This document shows positions 16,605 to 24,911 of a stretch of 28,128 bases of DNA, one piece after another. The notes under the pieces were generated by a model. That model ran no database searches. It was not told where the DNA came from and saw only the letters and a list, made by a program, of their open reading frames with translations. This DNA is from Thermoplasmata archaeon (lineage in GTDB: Archaea; Thermoplasmatota; Thermoplasmata; Thermoplasmatales; Thermoplasmataceae). Position 1 is the first letter of the stretch; each line of letters starts with the position of its first letter. The stretch spans positions 1 to 28,128 of the forward strand of contig JAJYVJ010000008.1 of NCBI GenBank assembly GCA_021792045.1, read 5' to 3'. Both the position numbers and the translations under genes were made by a program.

Positions 16605-17173
16605 TCCACAACCTCGAGCAACTTAAGCTTCCCCTTGCCTGAAAATTTCTCGAGAAACGATTTAAATTCACGCATTTTCTTATTGCCCATATATGAACGC
16701 AAGTCATCCAATGAGAAATAATTGAGGTAAAACCCATCCAACAGCGCTTTTTCAACGGCAGCAACGAAGCAGTAGCTGCCATTTATGACGTGCCGCTCAT
16801 AGCCGAACATGAGTCCTGGGGGAATCTTATGATATTCAAGACCCAAGTCATCCATCGTTATGGAATTAATTGGAGTCACTGACTGAATCCTGTATGGAAC
16901 CTGCTGTGTAATATTATGGAACAACAGTGCAGAGGATAATGATATGTATGAAGGTTCAATAAGTTGCGATGCTATTATAAAGTCATTTTCTATGAAAGAG
17001 ATTTTGCCTCGAACCAGGCGTTTTGCGAAACCATTTTTCCAGAGTCTCGTCAGGTATACAGAAGCAGTGGCGTAATCCTTGCCAATCAGGTTGGATAGCT
17101 GCGATCTATTATAAACGGCTCTATCAGAACTTAAGGCCATTTCCTTGATTTTATACAGTGTAAGTTCTTTCAT
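16601..17173 (-). CDS. AbiEi-like antitoxin / winged-helix transcriptional regulator
   Basis: A 190-aa partner of the AbiEii-like toxin. Residues 1-65 read as a winged helix (YNRSQLSNLIGKDYATASVY, then LWKNGFAKRLVRGKISF). Residues 70-190 match the AbiEi antitoxin C-terminal layout, with ISLSSALLFHNI, then HVINGSYCFVAAVEKALLDG. AbiEi proteins neutralise the toxin and repress their own operon through inverted repeats. The gene has one of the clearest Shine-Dalgarno sequences of the window (GGGAGGGAT, 17178-17185, about 4 nt before the ATG), unlike the leaderless genes around it. A TATA-like TTTATATTG lies near 17264-17272 on the minus strand, with a palindrome beside it. Confidence 0.78.
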   Translation of the reverse strand: MKELTLYKIKEMALSSDRAVYNRSQLSNLIGKDYATASVYLTRLWKNGFAKRLVRGKISFIENDFIIASQLIEPSYISLSSALLFHNITQQVPYRIQSVTPINSITMDDLGLEYHKIPPGLMFGYERHVINGSYCFVAAVEKALLDGFYLNYFSLDDLRSYMGNKKMREFKSFLEKFSGKGKLKLLEVVE

Positions 17174-17238
17174 CTTATCCCTCCCGTTGAGACTCCTCCC
17201 ATCAGAGAAGAGTCATTGGATATCATCATTCGTATTTT

Positions 17239-17271
17239 ACAATATTGTTAATGACAGGTGACAATATAAAC
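17239..17271 (-). promoter_or_regulatory. Promoter with palindromic site of the AbiE-like operon
   Basis: A perfect 10-bp palindrome ACAATATTGT (17239-17248) lies just inside the predicted transcript start of the antitoxin gene. A partial second copy (ACAATAT, 17261-17267) overlaps the TATA-like element. Repeated sites of this kind over the promoter would suit AbiEi autoregulation. AT-rich palindromes also occur by chance. Confidence 0.4.
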
Positions 17272-17439
17272 TTTGCATTTGTCTGAATAATTCTGAATTT
17301 CTGAGATTGGGAAACTTAATAGTGCGACCAAAACAGCAATTTCTGTACACTATCTTCAGATGACACTGAAAATGTTATTGCTCCTTTTAAAAATGCATGT
17401 AAGCCATTGAACAAGTATTATAAAATATTTCACAATTCT

Positions 17440-18084
17440 ATGATTGAGATGGAGAGAACAAACGAGCTCGTATTCACAAAGGACAAAGTGAAGACTGACC
17501 TAATGCTGTATAAGGAAAAAGCCGAACTTCTTATACCTGGTGTAAACGAAGAAAACAGATTTCATGCTCTGTGCAGTGGAAACACCACGAGATTTTTTAT
17601 AACAAGCACGTCACTTGAAGACCTAAACAGGATGCGATTCTTCTTTTACAGGCTCTATGACGCAATAACAGAAGACAGTGATATAGATTTCAATAATTTC
17701 TCGAAACGTATCGTGCTTGCAAACTCAAGAAACTTCAAAAAGGAACGTGAAGAATATTACCCAAGATTTGTAAGAAACATCCTTGAATTCTCGGAGATGG
17801 ACGAAGAGAGCCCACTGCTGTATACAGTAATAATTCGATCGACGAGGAACAGGCTATTGAAGAAGATTCGTTTCAATTTCTTGATCGTGGTTTCGGCTTC
17901 ATCGACATATACTCTATCAAGAATACATGATTATGCCATTCAGGAGATGGCATCCATGAAAAGCGAAGTCCAATGGAAGTTAAAAATGCCGAGAAAACCG
18001 TCCCTGGTCGATAATTTGTTAAAGAATCCATTCAATCTTGTGAATTTCATTAGGATCCCATCAGAGCATGATACCATAGTTTAG
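17440..18084 (+). CDS. Hypothetical protein, no family recognised
   Basis: A 214-aa soluble, charged protein that I do not recognise. It begins with acidic/basic helices (MIEMERTNELVFTKDKVK). The middle has LLYTVIIRSTRNRLLKKIRF, then FNFLIVVSASSTYTL, and it ends in NPFNLVNFIRIPSEHDTIV. The last segment faintly recalls the region just before the Walker A motif in VirB4/HerA-like conjugation ATPases (a short helix ending in ...xxP), and the VIIR... part recalls their N-terminal domain. If so this would be a stand-alone or truncated N-terminal piece; this is speculative. Start choices are TTG 17407, ATG 17440 and ATG 17449. A TATA-like TTATAAAATA at 17417-17426 favours transcription starting near 17448, i.e. 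a leaderless ATG 17449. It neighbours the AbiE pair. Confidence 0.5.
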   Translation: MIEMERTNELVFTKDKVKTDLMLYKEKAELLIPGVNEENRFHALCSGNTTRFFITSTSLEDLNRMRFFFYRLYDAITEDSDIDFNNFSKRIVLANSRNFKKEREEYYPRFVRNILEFSEMDEESPLLYTVIIRSTRNRLLKKIRFNFLIVVSASSTYTLSRIHDYAIQEMASMKSEVQWKLKMPRKPSLVDNLLKNPFNLVNFIRIPSEHDTIV

Positions 18085-18092
18085 ATTCCTAG

Positions 18093-18313
18093 ATGAGGCG
18101 ATTAAAACAATATGTCGAGTTGTTCCAATTTGATAAGGTTCTGCCTCTGGAACCTGCAGAATTTTTATTATTGTCTATTGCACTGATTATGCTTCTTTGA
18201 TATCGGTTTACAGTCTGAGAGAGAAATTCAGAGCGCAACTGCTATCTGTTCATGAAGAAGCAATATGGCTTCAAGTCAAAAGTCCAGTGTATGACCTTCA
18301 AAGGGAATCCTGA
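18093..18313 (+). pseudogene. Small membrane-protein gene, apparently frameshifted
   Basis: Starting 9 nt after the preceding stop, ATG 18093 reads 35 codons ending in EPAEFLLLSIALIMLL and TGA (18198-18200). Shifting one base back at CTTCTTTGA, the frame continues as ISVYSLREKFRAQLLSVHEE, then AIWLQVKSPV, to TGA 18311-18313. Joined, the pieces make one natural transmembrane helix followed by a basic, then amphipathic, tail of about 73 aa in total. The end overlaps the 3' end of the opposite-strand RNase Z-like gene. The reading is either a decayed gene or programmed -1 slippage. No family recognised. Confidence 0.33.
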
Positions 18314-18986
18314 TCGTTTCGCGTTCTCTCATTGATGTCAATTGCTCAAGAGATTCGTGTGTCAGGTGAATAGGAATAAGAGTTCTGCTTTTTGACTCAG
18401 CACGTACCCGTATTGCGTCCGAAACCGTGAAATGCTTCCACCGCGCAGCAATATCGGCCATATGATCAGGATAAGTGCATTCATGCAGAAGGTAATCAGA
18501 CCGTTCGGCTAGCTCCACAACAGAAGAAGAATATGCTGTGTCTCCAGTATATACCAAGGACTTGCCTCTTAATTCGACTCTATAAGAATTATCGGGTATT
18601 ATGTGATTTGCTCTTGTTGATAGAATCCCCTCATAGTCCTTATTCTCCTCAAACTTCACACACACATCAAAGGAGTCTGGGGTATTTACTAACCTGAGTA
18701 TTTCATTGGTGCTCTTCTCGATACCTTCAGGGCCTACTACAACGATCTGGTCTCTGATCTTGTTTATGGCCCTTAACCAGAGAAGTTCGGCGAGCCCGGC
18801 GTAATGATCAAGGTGCATGTGTGAAATCAACACGGTCTCGACGCTTTCCAGCGGAACATTATTATCAAGGAGCGACTCAACAGTATGCGGCCCGCAATCA
18901 AACAGTATCTTCTCATCAAGCAGGATTGAAGAATTCCTCTTTCCCACAGAAAGATGGGATGACCACGTTCCAAGAAATCTGATCAT
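18276..18986 (-). CDS. Metallo-beta-lactamase-fold protein, RNase Z-like
   Basis: A 236-aa MBL-fold hydrolase. The metal motif SHMHLDH (H56, H58, D60, H61) is followed by VYTGDT, LLHECTY and LIPIHLTHES. The HE(A/C)T(F/Y) element and the final His-containing beta strand are those of the RNase Z/ElaC branch, which cleaves tRNA 3' trailers. The long flexible arm of true tRNase Z is short or absent, so another phosphodiesterase role is possible. A TTG at 19010 extends the frame, but ATG 18986 is well supported: GGTGAT, overlapping the stop of the upstream MFS gene, lies about 5 nt before it. The 4-nt gap and the shared SD/stop imply translational coupling with the carrier. Confidence 0.8.
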   Translation of the reverse strand: MIRFLGTWSSHLSVGKRNSSILLDEKILFDCGPHTVESLLDNNVPLESVETVLISHMHLDHYAGLAELLWLRAINKIRDQIVVVGPEGIEKSTNEILRLVNTPDSFDVCVKFEENKDYEGILSTRANHIIPDNSYRVELRGKSLVYTGDTAYSSSVVELAERSDYLLHECTYPDHMADIAARWKHFTVSDAIRVRAESKSRTLIPIHLTHESLEQLTSMRERETIRIPFEGHTLDF

Positions 18987-18990
18987 TAGA

Positions 18991-20358
18991 TCACCTTGTA
19001 AGCTCTTCAAGGGATTTTCCAGTTGTCTCTACACCTAAGAGCAATGTTACTATTATACCTAAAAGGGCGAAGACGAAGAAGAAGAGAAGACCATATCCGA
19101 GACCAAAAACATCCATAAGGGTAGGAAAGACCGTAAGACCAAGTATCGCTCCAACTCTGCTGAATGATGTACCCCATCCCTGGCCTGTTGCCCTGATTGA
19201 TGTAGGATAAAGTTCCTGTGGATATATCAGATCAGTGCTCCCTGGGCCCATTGTTTGCGTAACTTCGAAAAGTATAAACATTGCGATTATAGCAGCCGAT
19301 ACAGAAGCCATTGAAAATGCATCTTTTGGAATTCTAAGAGCGAGTATAGCAAGAACGAATAGGGATATGGTCATTCCTACGAAGCCTATGAGCGTAATTT
19401 TCTTTCTCCCTATCCTATCAATGAATGCAATACAGAGAACACTCCCGACGACAGCCATAACAGAAAAAACTGCAGATCCAAGTAGTGCCCTCGTCTTGCT
19501 CAGTCCGAGTGCCCCAAGTATTGTTGGGTTGAACAACCCGATACCGTAAAATGCAACATCATACGAGAACCAGAAAACTGAGATGAAGATTGTAGCCCGT
19601 ACATATTTGGAGCTGAATATTTCTGTAAATGAAGTTTTTTTACGAGTTATTTTGATAGGATTCATATGTCCTGTGACCTTTTTCTCAACATCCTCTGCCT
19701 TTTTCTCCTGCCCTTCATTCGCAAGCCAGCGAGCGGATTCAGGTACACCTCGCCTAAGCACCAGGACAATTACTGCCGGTATGATGCCGACCGCGAAGAG
19801 ATACCTCCATCCTATGGAACTGAACGGGATGAGAAAATATGCCAATGTATATGCAACAGCGGCTCCGATCCACCAGGAAGATGCATTTGCTGCGAGCAGT
19901 TTTCCCCTAGATTTTATAGGCGAAAATTCAGAGATTATTGTTGTGCTGATAGCGTAATCTGCACCTATTCCGACACCAAGAACAAGGCGGAAAACAAACA
20001 TTGATGAATAATTAAACGAAATTGCAATGAGGGCCGTCAGAACGGCGAAAATGGCCATATCCCACATATACATAAATTTACGACCCTTAAGGTCCGTTAC
20101 GTACCCGATTGTAACTGCACCAAAGAGCATCCCTATGGTTGTTGATGCAGCAAGGAGACCATAGCCAAGAGCTGTATTCACATAAGAGAAGCCGGAAACA
20201 ACCTTGAGCACTGGGAGCGTTGCGCCAATAGCCGATATGTCAAAGCCATCGAGAAAAACGCCGATGGCAGATAGCAGCGTTATTTCATACAGGATCCCTC
20301 TGGGTTTTGCTATATCGAAAGCCCAGAACGGAGATCCCTGCGTTTCCTTTTCTGTCAT
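18991..20358 (-). CDS. MFS transporter, sugar-porter / metabolite:H+ symporter-like
   Basis: A 455-aa carrier with about 12 membrane segments. Seen: FLDGFDISAIGATLPVL in TM1, GYVTDLKGRKFMYM after TM2, LGVGIGADYAISTTIISEFS in TM4-5, RRGVPESARWLANEGQ after TM6, a central charged loop, IDRIGRKKITLIG after TM8 and QELYPTSIRATGQGW in the second half. The TM1 D-G-F-D and TM4 G-x-D patterns are those of organic-acid/phosphate H+ symporters. It heads a two-gene unit with the RNase Z-like gene. A TATA-like TTTTATC lies about 26 nt before ATG 20358. Substrate not identifiable. Confidence 0.85.
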   Translation of the reverse strand: MTEKETQGSPFWAFDIAKPRGILYEITLLSAIGVFLDGFDISAIGATLPVLKVVSGFSYVNTALGYGLLAASTTIGMLFGAVTIGYVTDLKGRKFMYMWDMAIFAVLTALIAISFNYSSMFVFRLVLGVGIGADYAISTTIISEFSPIKSRGKLLAANASSWWIGAAVAYTLAYFLIPFSSIGWRYLFAVGIIPAVIVLVLRRGVPESARWLANEGQEKKAEDVEKKVTGHMNPIKITRKKTSFTEIFSSKYVRATIFISVFWFSYDVAFYGIGLFNPTILGALGLSKTRALLGSAVFSVMAVVGSVLCIAFIDRIGRKKITLIGFVGMTISLFVLAILALRIPKDAFSMASVSAAIIAMFILFEVTQTMGPGSTDLIYPQELYPTSIRATGQGWGTSFSRVGAILGLTVFPTLMDVFGLGYGLLFFFVFALLGIIVTLLLGVETTGKSLEELTR

Positions 20359-20421
20359 ACTAAAACATTAAGCGTGAACTGCTGATAAAACTTTAAAATA
20401 TAGAATATATAGAAAACTGTC

Positions 20422-22428
20422 TTATTTTTCCTGCCTGCGATCCCTATATGTGTATCTCAAGGTTATGTCGCTGATTATATCCATAGCATCCACAAACCTA
20501 TCGGTAACCTCTTCAAGATCTTCGTATATCTCTTTATACTTTATTATCTCCTTAATGTCTCTTCTGTGCATTACTGCCTTGAGGGCCCTTCGTAATATGT
20601 CGTCTGCAATGTTTTCACTCCTAGAGCATTCCTTGTAAAGTCCCATAATTTGTTCACGTATTTCCATAACCGCTTCCGTGTTTGCATCCTGCAGATCATT
20701 AAGTTTATTCACCGCGTCTCTTACAAATCTTACCTCGTCAAGGATGGTGTTAGTGAGTTCTCTTATGTAAGAATCGCTTCTGTTTATCTCATAAAGGAAT
20801 ATCCTTGAACTTGCCATTTCTTCAGTATCTATTATGTCATCGAGCCGCTTCGCAAGGTGTGATATGTCCATGTATGCTATGGTGTTTGACCGTATATTCA
20901 CAATGTAATCAAGGATATCATGAACGTATCGATCCGCATTATGTTCATAGTTTTTTATTTTCTTGAACAGCGCCTCAGGATCTTCTATGCTTTGCTCTTT
21001 CAAGATTTCATTCATTGATAGCGAGGCCTTTTCTATGTAGTCGAGAAGATTCTCAAATTCATCTGCTAGAGTGGTCGTGACCAAACCAAGTTCGATCTCG
21101 CCCGACGTTAAGGCGAGCGATCTCCTCTTTGTTTCGGGCAGCAGAGCCAGAGTTATTGCGAAACCTGCAATGGAGAATACTCCGAGCATTCCGATCAGGT
21201 CGAACTTACCTATGTCCACAAGAAGTATTGGAAACAGGAGTGCGGATATGGCAGCACCGAGCTTTCCGCTCATAGAAGCAATTCCGTGCCCCCTGGCGCG
21301 AAATGCCGTCGGATAGAGTTCTACAGGATAGACATAGGTCGTTGTATTTGCGCCATAATTCGTGAAGAAGAATGTTAATGCATAAACAGCAAAGAACATT
21401 AATGTTGATACCGCGAGTATCCTGGCGCCTAACAAAGCAAGTGTGAGGAAAGCCGCACCAGTAATCAAAAATCCTATGTACTGCATTGATTTCCTTCCCT
21501 GTCTATCTATGAGTGCGACTGCAACCCAGTACCCGGGAACAGAAGCTACAATCAAAAGAAGTGCAGTAGCATCCGTCGGTGCGAGAAGACCTTTCAGGCC
21601 GAGGAGCCGGGTCATGTAGGGAGTGAAAATCGTTGTGCCATAATAGGATGAATCCATGAGGAACCAGGTGGCGGAAGTTGCAAAAGCAATCTTCCAGTGT
21701 TTTCTCAAAAAAGTCCAGATATCTTTTTCAGAGCCACCAGATTTTCCATTTTCTTTTCTCTCACCTTTTGCTGAGTTTAAGTCCGTCGGATCTTTGTATG
21801 AATCATTTGTGTTTTCCTTGTTTCTTATGCTTTGCCTGTACCATGGTGTTTCCTTCAGCGTGACCCGGTAATATAGGACTATAGCCACAGGCACTGCACC
21901 AACGCCAAGAAGAAGTCTCCACACAATATCAGGAGCCACATGGAAGGTCAAAAGCCCCACTGCCATGACTATACCGGCTATTATCCCAAAGCCCTGCATT
22001 GCAAATGTAGAGGAAATAAGTTTTCCTCGATCCCTGATATTTGCATACTCTGCAACTATCGTTGAACTCAAGGGATAATCTCCTCCAATCCCAACGCCCA
22101 GGAGGAATCTCCAGAACAGGAGCATGTAGAGATTTATCGATAGTGCCGAGCCGATGGCCCCGATTATTAGGAGGGTTACAGTGATCCAGAATGCGTTTTT
22201 TCTTCCAAATTTATCTCCGATGTACCCGAATATTATCGGCCCTATGACCGCGCCAAAGAGAGCTATGCTTGCAAGTATCCCCAGTTCTGCATTGCTAACG
22301 TTGAATATAGGTTCAAGAATAAGCAGGACAATCCCTATGACAAAAAGGTCATATGCATCCGTGAAAAAACTCATTCCAGAGATAAGCATTATGCGAATCT
22401 GAGCTCTTGAAAGCTTTGATGTCTCCAT
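20422..22428 (-). CDS. Pho84-like MFS phosphate carrier fused to a PhoU/DUF47 domain
   Basis: A 668-aa fusion. Residues 1-440 form an MFS carrier: FFTDAYDLFVIGIV in TM1, GYIGDKFGRKNAF after TM2, LGVGIGGDYPLSSTIVAEYA in TM4-5 (the phosphate:H+ symporter signature), a 35-residue charged central loop, and YPVELYPTAFRARGHG. From about residue 450 it is a soluble all-helical domain: KIKNYEHNADRYVHDILDYI, then RLDDIIDTEEMASSR, SRSENIADDILRRALKAV and DLEEVTDRFVDAMDIISDIT, i.e. the E/D-rich metal-binding repeats of PhoU-like DUF47 proteins. DUF47 proteins normally sit next to Pit carriers as separate regulators. Here carrier and regulator are one chain, suggesting built-in control of phosphate uptake. 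TTG 22467, behind a GAGTGAT, is an alternative start (681 aa). TATA-like CATATAAG near 22507-22514 could serve either. Confidence 0.85.
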   Translation of the reverse strand: METSKLSRAQIRIMLISGMSFFTDAYDLFVIGIVLLILEPIFNVSNAELGILASIALFGAVIGPIIFGYIGDKFGRKNAFWITVTLLIIGAIGSALSINLYMLLFWRFLLGVGIGGDYPLSSTIVAEYANIRDRGKLISSTFAMQGFGIIAGIVMAVGLLTFHVAPDIVWRLLLGVGAVPVAIVLYYRVTLKETPWYRQSIRNKENTNDSYKDPTDLNSAKGERKENGKSGGSEKDIWTFLRKHWKIAFATSATWFLMDSSYYGTTIFTPYMTRLLGLKGLLAPTDATALLLIVASVPGYWVAVALIDRQGRKSMQYIGFLITGAAFLTLALLGARILAVSTLMFFAVYALTFFFTNYGANTTTYVYPVELYPTAFRARGHGIASMSGKLGAAISALLFPILLVDIGKFDLIGMLGVFSIAGFAITLALLPETKRRSLALTSGEIELGLVTTTLADEFENLLDYIEKASLSMNEILKEQSIEDPEALFKKIKNYEHNADRYVHDILDYIVNIRSNTIAYMDISHLAKRLDDIIDTEEMASSRIFLYEINRSDSYIRELTNTILDEVRFVRDAVNKLNDLQDANTEAVMEIREQIMGLYKECSRSENIADDILRRALKAVMHRRDIKEIIKYKEIYEDLEEVTDRFVDAMDIISDITLRYTYRDRRQEK

Positions 22429-22565
22429 ATGAGAGAGACTAATCTCAGAATTATCCGGTTCAAGCAACTACATCACTCACAGATTCATGACCAACGACAT
22501 GAGACTTATATGTTGAAGTTATAAACCGAAAGAGAATATAAATGTCGTGCATAACAATGCCCGCT

Positions 22566-24587
22566 TCACCTTTTACCCGACTGCAGAGAAAATTTTGGAA
22601 CTGTGTATTTCCTGCGAGAAGAGAATGGACGGAAATAGTGCCCATTTCCTTCGTAGAATTTTGAGAAGAATTCTACGTAAATTAACCTCGCGCCCTGTAT
22701 ACCCGGCTCCAGAATTGCGATCAACAGAATGAATGTCTGACCGACCAAAAGTATGAGTATCCCGACAACTGCGTAAAGCGGAGATTTCACAAGCCCTTTG
22801 AGAAATATGAAATCAACTATATAAGAAAGGATCACGGATGCAAGCAGAATACCCATAATTCTCGCGTACGAGAGTATATGGCTGATCATGGATGGCAACT
22901 CCACAGCGCCTTCACCGCCGAGTGTGAGAAGTACCAAGGCAATGCCAGCTATAATCAATGCGAGAGTAACCGTGTATATTATGGAAGCAGTTGATGTGAA
23001 GCCCAGCGAGAAGGTCGATGTGTGGATCAGATTGAGACCAAACATGGATATACCCCAGGCAAATGCAAGCCATCCAACCTTGCCAAAAACCTCTTTCTTT
23101 TTTTTCTTAGCAGCTTCATTGAATACACCCAGGATAAGGCCAAAAGAGACAACTGCTAAACCTATATAACCGCTTATCAACAAAAGTTTGGGCAGGGTAA
23201 CAGTGCTTGGCACAAGCACGACGGGGGTTGGAGGGAATGCACCTATATGAGCTGTAAATGGCTGGAGTGTGGAAAACACCGTCACAGGAAGGAGAGGGAA
23301 GCCGAAGAAACTGTTAAAAAGAAGACCAGCAGCAATTGCAGCCATGGAAGCGGGAATGAGCGCCCTGGAAAGTACAAGCAAGGCGTTTGCGCCAAACATC
23401 TTTAATACAAACTGCCTGAGGAATTTTGGAACCAAAGATTTACCGGATGGTTTAAGGATCCTCTTCTTCATCCATAACGCAATGGCGAGTATAGCGACTC
23501 CATAACCCCAGTCGCCGACCATTATTCCGAAGAATACAGGGAATATTATTGCAAAAATGAGTGTTGGATCGATCTCGTATTCCTTTGGAAGTGAATAGAA
23601 GCGAATGAAAAATTCAAATAATTTGAACCTCCTTGGATTGTCAAACAGCGTTGGCGGATCCTCGTTCGAGTTTACCTTGCTCAGGATCACTTTTTCCTCC
23701 GATGCATCATTCAAAAGCGCTGCTACACCTTCGTAGTACTTTTCGGGTATCCATCCCTCGAGTGCAAATGCATCCTTTGTTGACGCAAGTTTCTCTGAAA
23801 CTTCAAGTTTGCTGTTCTCTATTTCCAGCTGCTCTGTAATCTGTGCTATGCGTTCATAATATTTCTCTGAAAGCTTGGCCAGCTGTTCATTTATTTTATC
23901 AAGCTTATCCTGGATATCCTTATTCTTAGAAAGCAGAGCTTCGCGGTACTGTGCTGGTGTGCCGGACATCGGAGGGATGTGGGTTATGTTAAAACCGTTA
24001 TCGTTTGCGATCTTTGCAAGATCGGAATCCAACTTTTCCGGAATGGTTATCACGCACTTTTCTTCTGAAAGAACAATCACGGTAGCTTCGTTAAGATGTT
24101 CTTTCAAGATTCCCTTTATGATGCTTGAAGGTTTTCCGGAGGACAGATATGAGATCAGGTAGGAACCAGAGAAAATTGAGAGGTCGTAATTTATATTGAT
24201 AAAGCTATCAACAATTTCCATTCTGCGGTTGTTTTCCTTCTGTTCAGCCATGATATCTGATTCAGATGATTTCAATGTCTTTATCTCATCATCGAGGTTT
24301 ATCGATTCAGCTTCTTTCAAAAGGTCTTCGAGAGAAGAAAAATTTCTCTTATCCTTCACTTTTATGGCCGGGAGAACGCTCTCATACCCGCGAAATTTCT
24401 GAAGATACTGGTTGACCTTTTTGTAAATGTCCGATGACCTGGGCTGAGAAAGAAGCTTTGAAACCTCAGGATCGACGTTCTCAAGCTGTATTATGCCAAC
24501 ATCGTGCAGCGCAGATATGATATCCGCCTTTCTGGAGTTGGATCCTATGATCCTGATTCTAACCATCTTCTCTGGCTTCAGAACCAT
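22566..24587 (-). CDS. atpI: A-type ATP synthase subunit I (a-subunit, stator/proton channel)
   Basis: A 673-aa membrane subunit. The N-terminal about 340 residues are cytoplasmic and coiled-coil-rich (KDIQDKLDKINEQLAKLSEK, then ITEQLEIENSKLEV) and connect to the peripheral stalk. The C-terminal half has about seven membrane helices. It ends with the family hallmark PGIQGARLIYVEFFSKFYEG. EYEIDPTLIFAIIFPVFFGI, then MVGDWGYG, matches the conserved first TM pair. This chain forms the half-channels next to the proteolipid ring. Its ATG shares one base with the stop of subunit H (TAATG). It is the last gene of the operon seen here. No K gene follows; the next gene, 138 nt away, is the phosphate carrier. 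Confidence 0.92.
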   Translation of the reverse strand: MVLKPEKMVRIRIIGSNSRKADIISALHDVGIIQLENVDPEVSKLLSQPRSSDIYKKVNQYLQKFRGYESVLPAIKVKDKRNFSSLEDLLKEAESINLDDEIKTLKSSESDIMAEQKENNRRMEIVDSFININYDLSIFSGSYLISYLSSGKPSSIIKGILKEHLNEATVIVLSEEKCVITIPEKLDSDLAKIANDNGFNITHIPPMSGTPAQYREALLSKNKDIQDKLDKINEQLAKLSEKYYERIAQITEQLEIENSKLEVSEKLASTKDAFALEGWIPEKYYEGVAALLNDASEEKVILSKVNSNEDPPTLFDNPRRFKLFEFFIRFYSLPKEYEIDPTLIFAIIFPVFFGIMVGDWGYGVAILAIALWMKKRILKPSGKSLVPKFLRQFVLKMFGANALLVLSRALIPASMAAIAAGLLFNSFFGFPLLPVTVFSTLQPFTAHIGAFPPTPVVLVPSTVTLPKLLLISGYIGLAVVSFGLILGVFNEAAKKKKKEVFGKVGWLAFAWGISMFGLNLIHTSTFSLGFTSTASIIYTVTLALIIAGIALVLLTLGGEGAVELPSMISHILSYARIMGILLASVILSYIVDFIFLKGLVKSPLYAVVGILILLVGQTFILLIAILEPGIQGARLIYVEFFSKFYEGNGHYFRPFSSRRKYTVPKFSLQSGKR

Positions 24588-24910
24588 TATAAGGACCCCA
24601 AGAATTCAGAAACAGAATCGTTTACATACTTTTCTATGTCCTCATCTGAGATTTTTATCTTCATGTTATTTGCCTTTGCCCTGCTTTCCTCAATGATGAT
24701 ATCTGCTTTTTTCTGAGTCTCTTCCCTGACCTGTTCAATGTCGCTCTGAAATTTATTCTTGAGGCGTTCTTCGGCAGCTGCAAGCTCTTCTGAAAGTGAA
24801 GACTTGAGCTCCTCCAGTTTTTTCTCGTACTCACGCCTGAGTTCCTCGATTTCCCTGGTCATGGAATCTTCCCTTCCCTTTATCGCCTTTAAGGCCTCAA
24901 GATCTTCCAG
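24587..24910 (-). CDS. atpH: A-type ATP synthase subunit H (peripheral stalk), probable CTG start
   Basis: A coiled-coil stalk protein of 107 aa, rich in E/K/R with Ala heptads (REIEELRREYEKKLEELKSS, then EELAAAEERLKNKF). It pairs with subunit E to form the peripheral stalks. The first ATG (24862) gives only 91 aa, but the frame continues upstream as LEDLEALKAIKGREDS, which matches the (L)xxIKxxEx opening typical of subunit H. The only start-like codon there is CTG at 24910-24908, placed 5 nt after a very strong GGGGTGAT Shine-Dalgarno (24916-24923). I therefore place the start at CTG; ATG 24862 is the alternative. It lies directly after the 58-aa ORF and overlaps subunit I by one base. Confidence 0.75.
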   Translation of the reverse strand: MEDLEALKAIKGREDSMTREIEELRREYEKKLEELKSSLSEELAAAEERLKNKFQSDIEQVREETQKKADIIIEESRAKANNMKIKISDEDIEKYVNDSVSEFLGSL

Positions 24911-24911
24911 T

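Noticed and set aside
17174..17406. RNA gene or further gene remnant between AbiEi and the hypothetical gene
   Set aside because: No tRNA-like fold, no protein-like frame; only promoter-like AT-rich sequence was seen.
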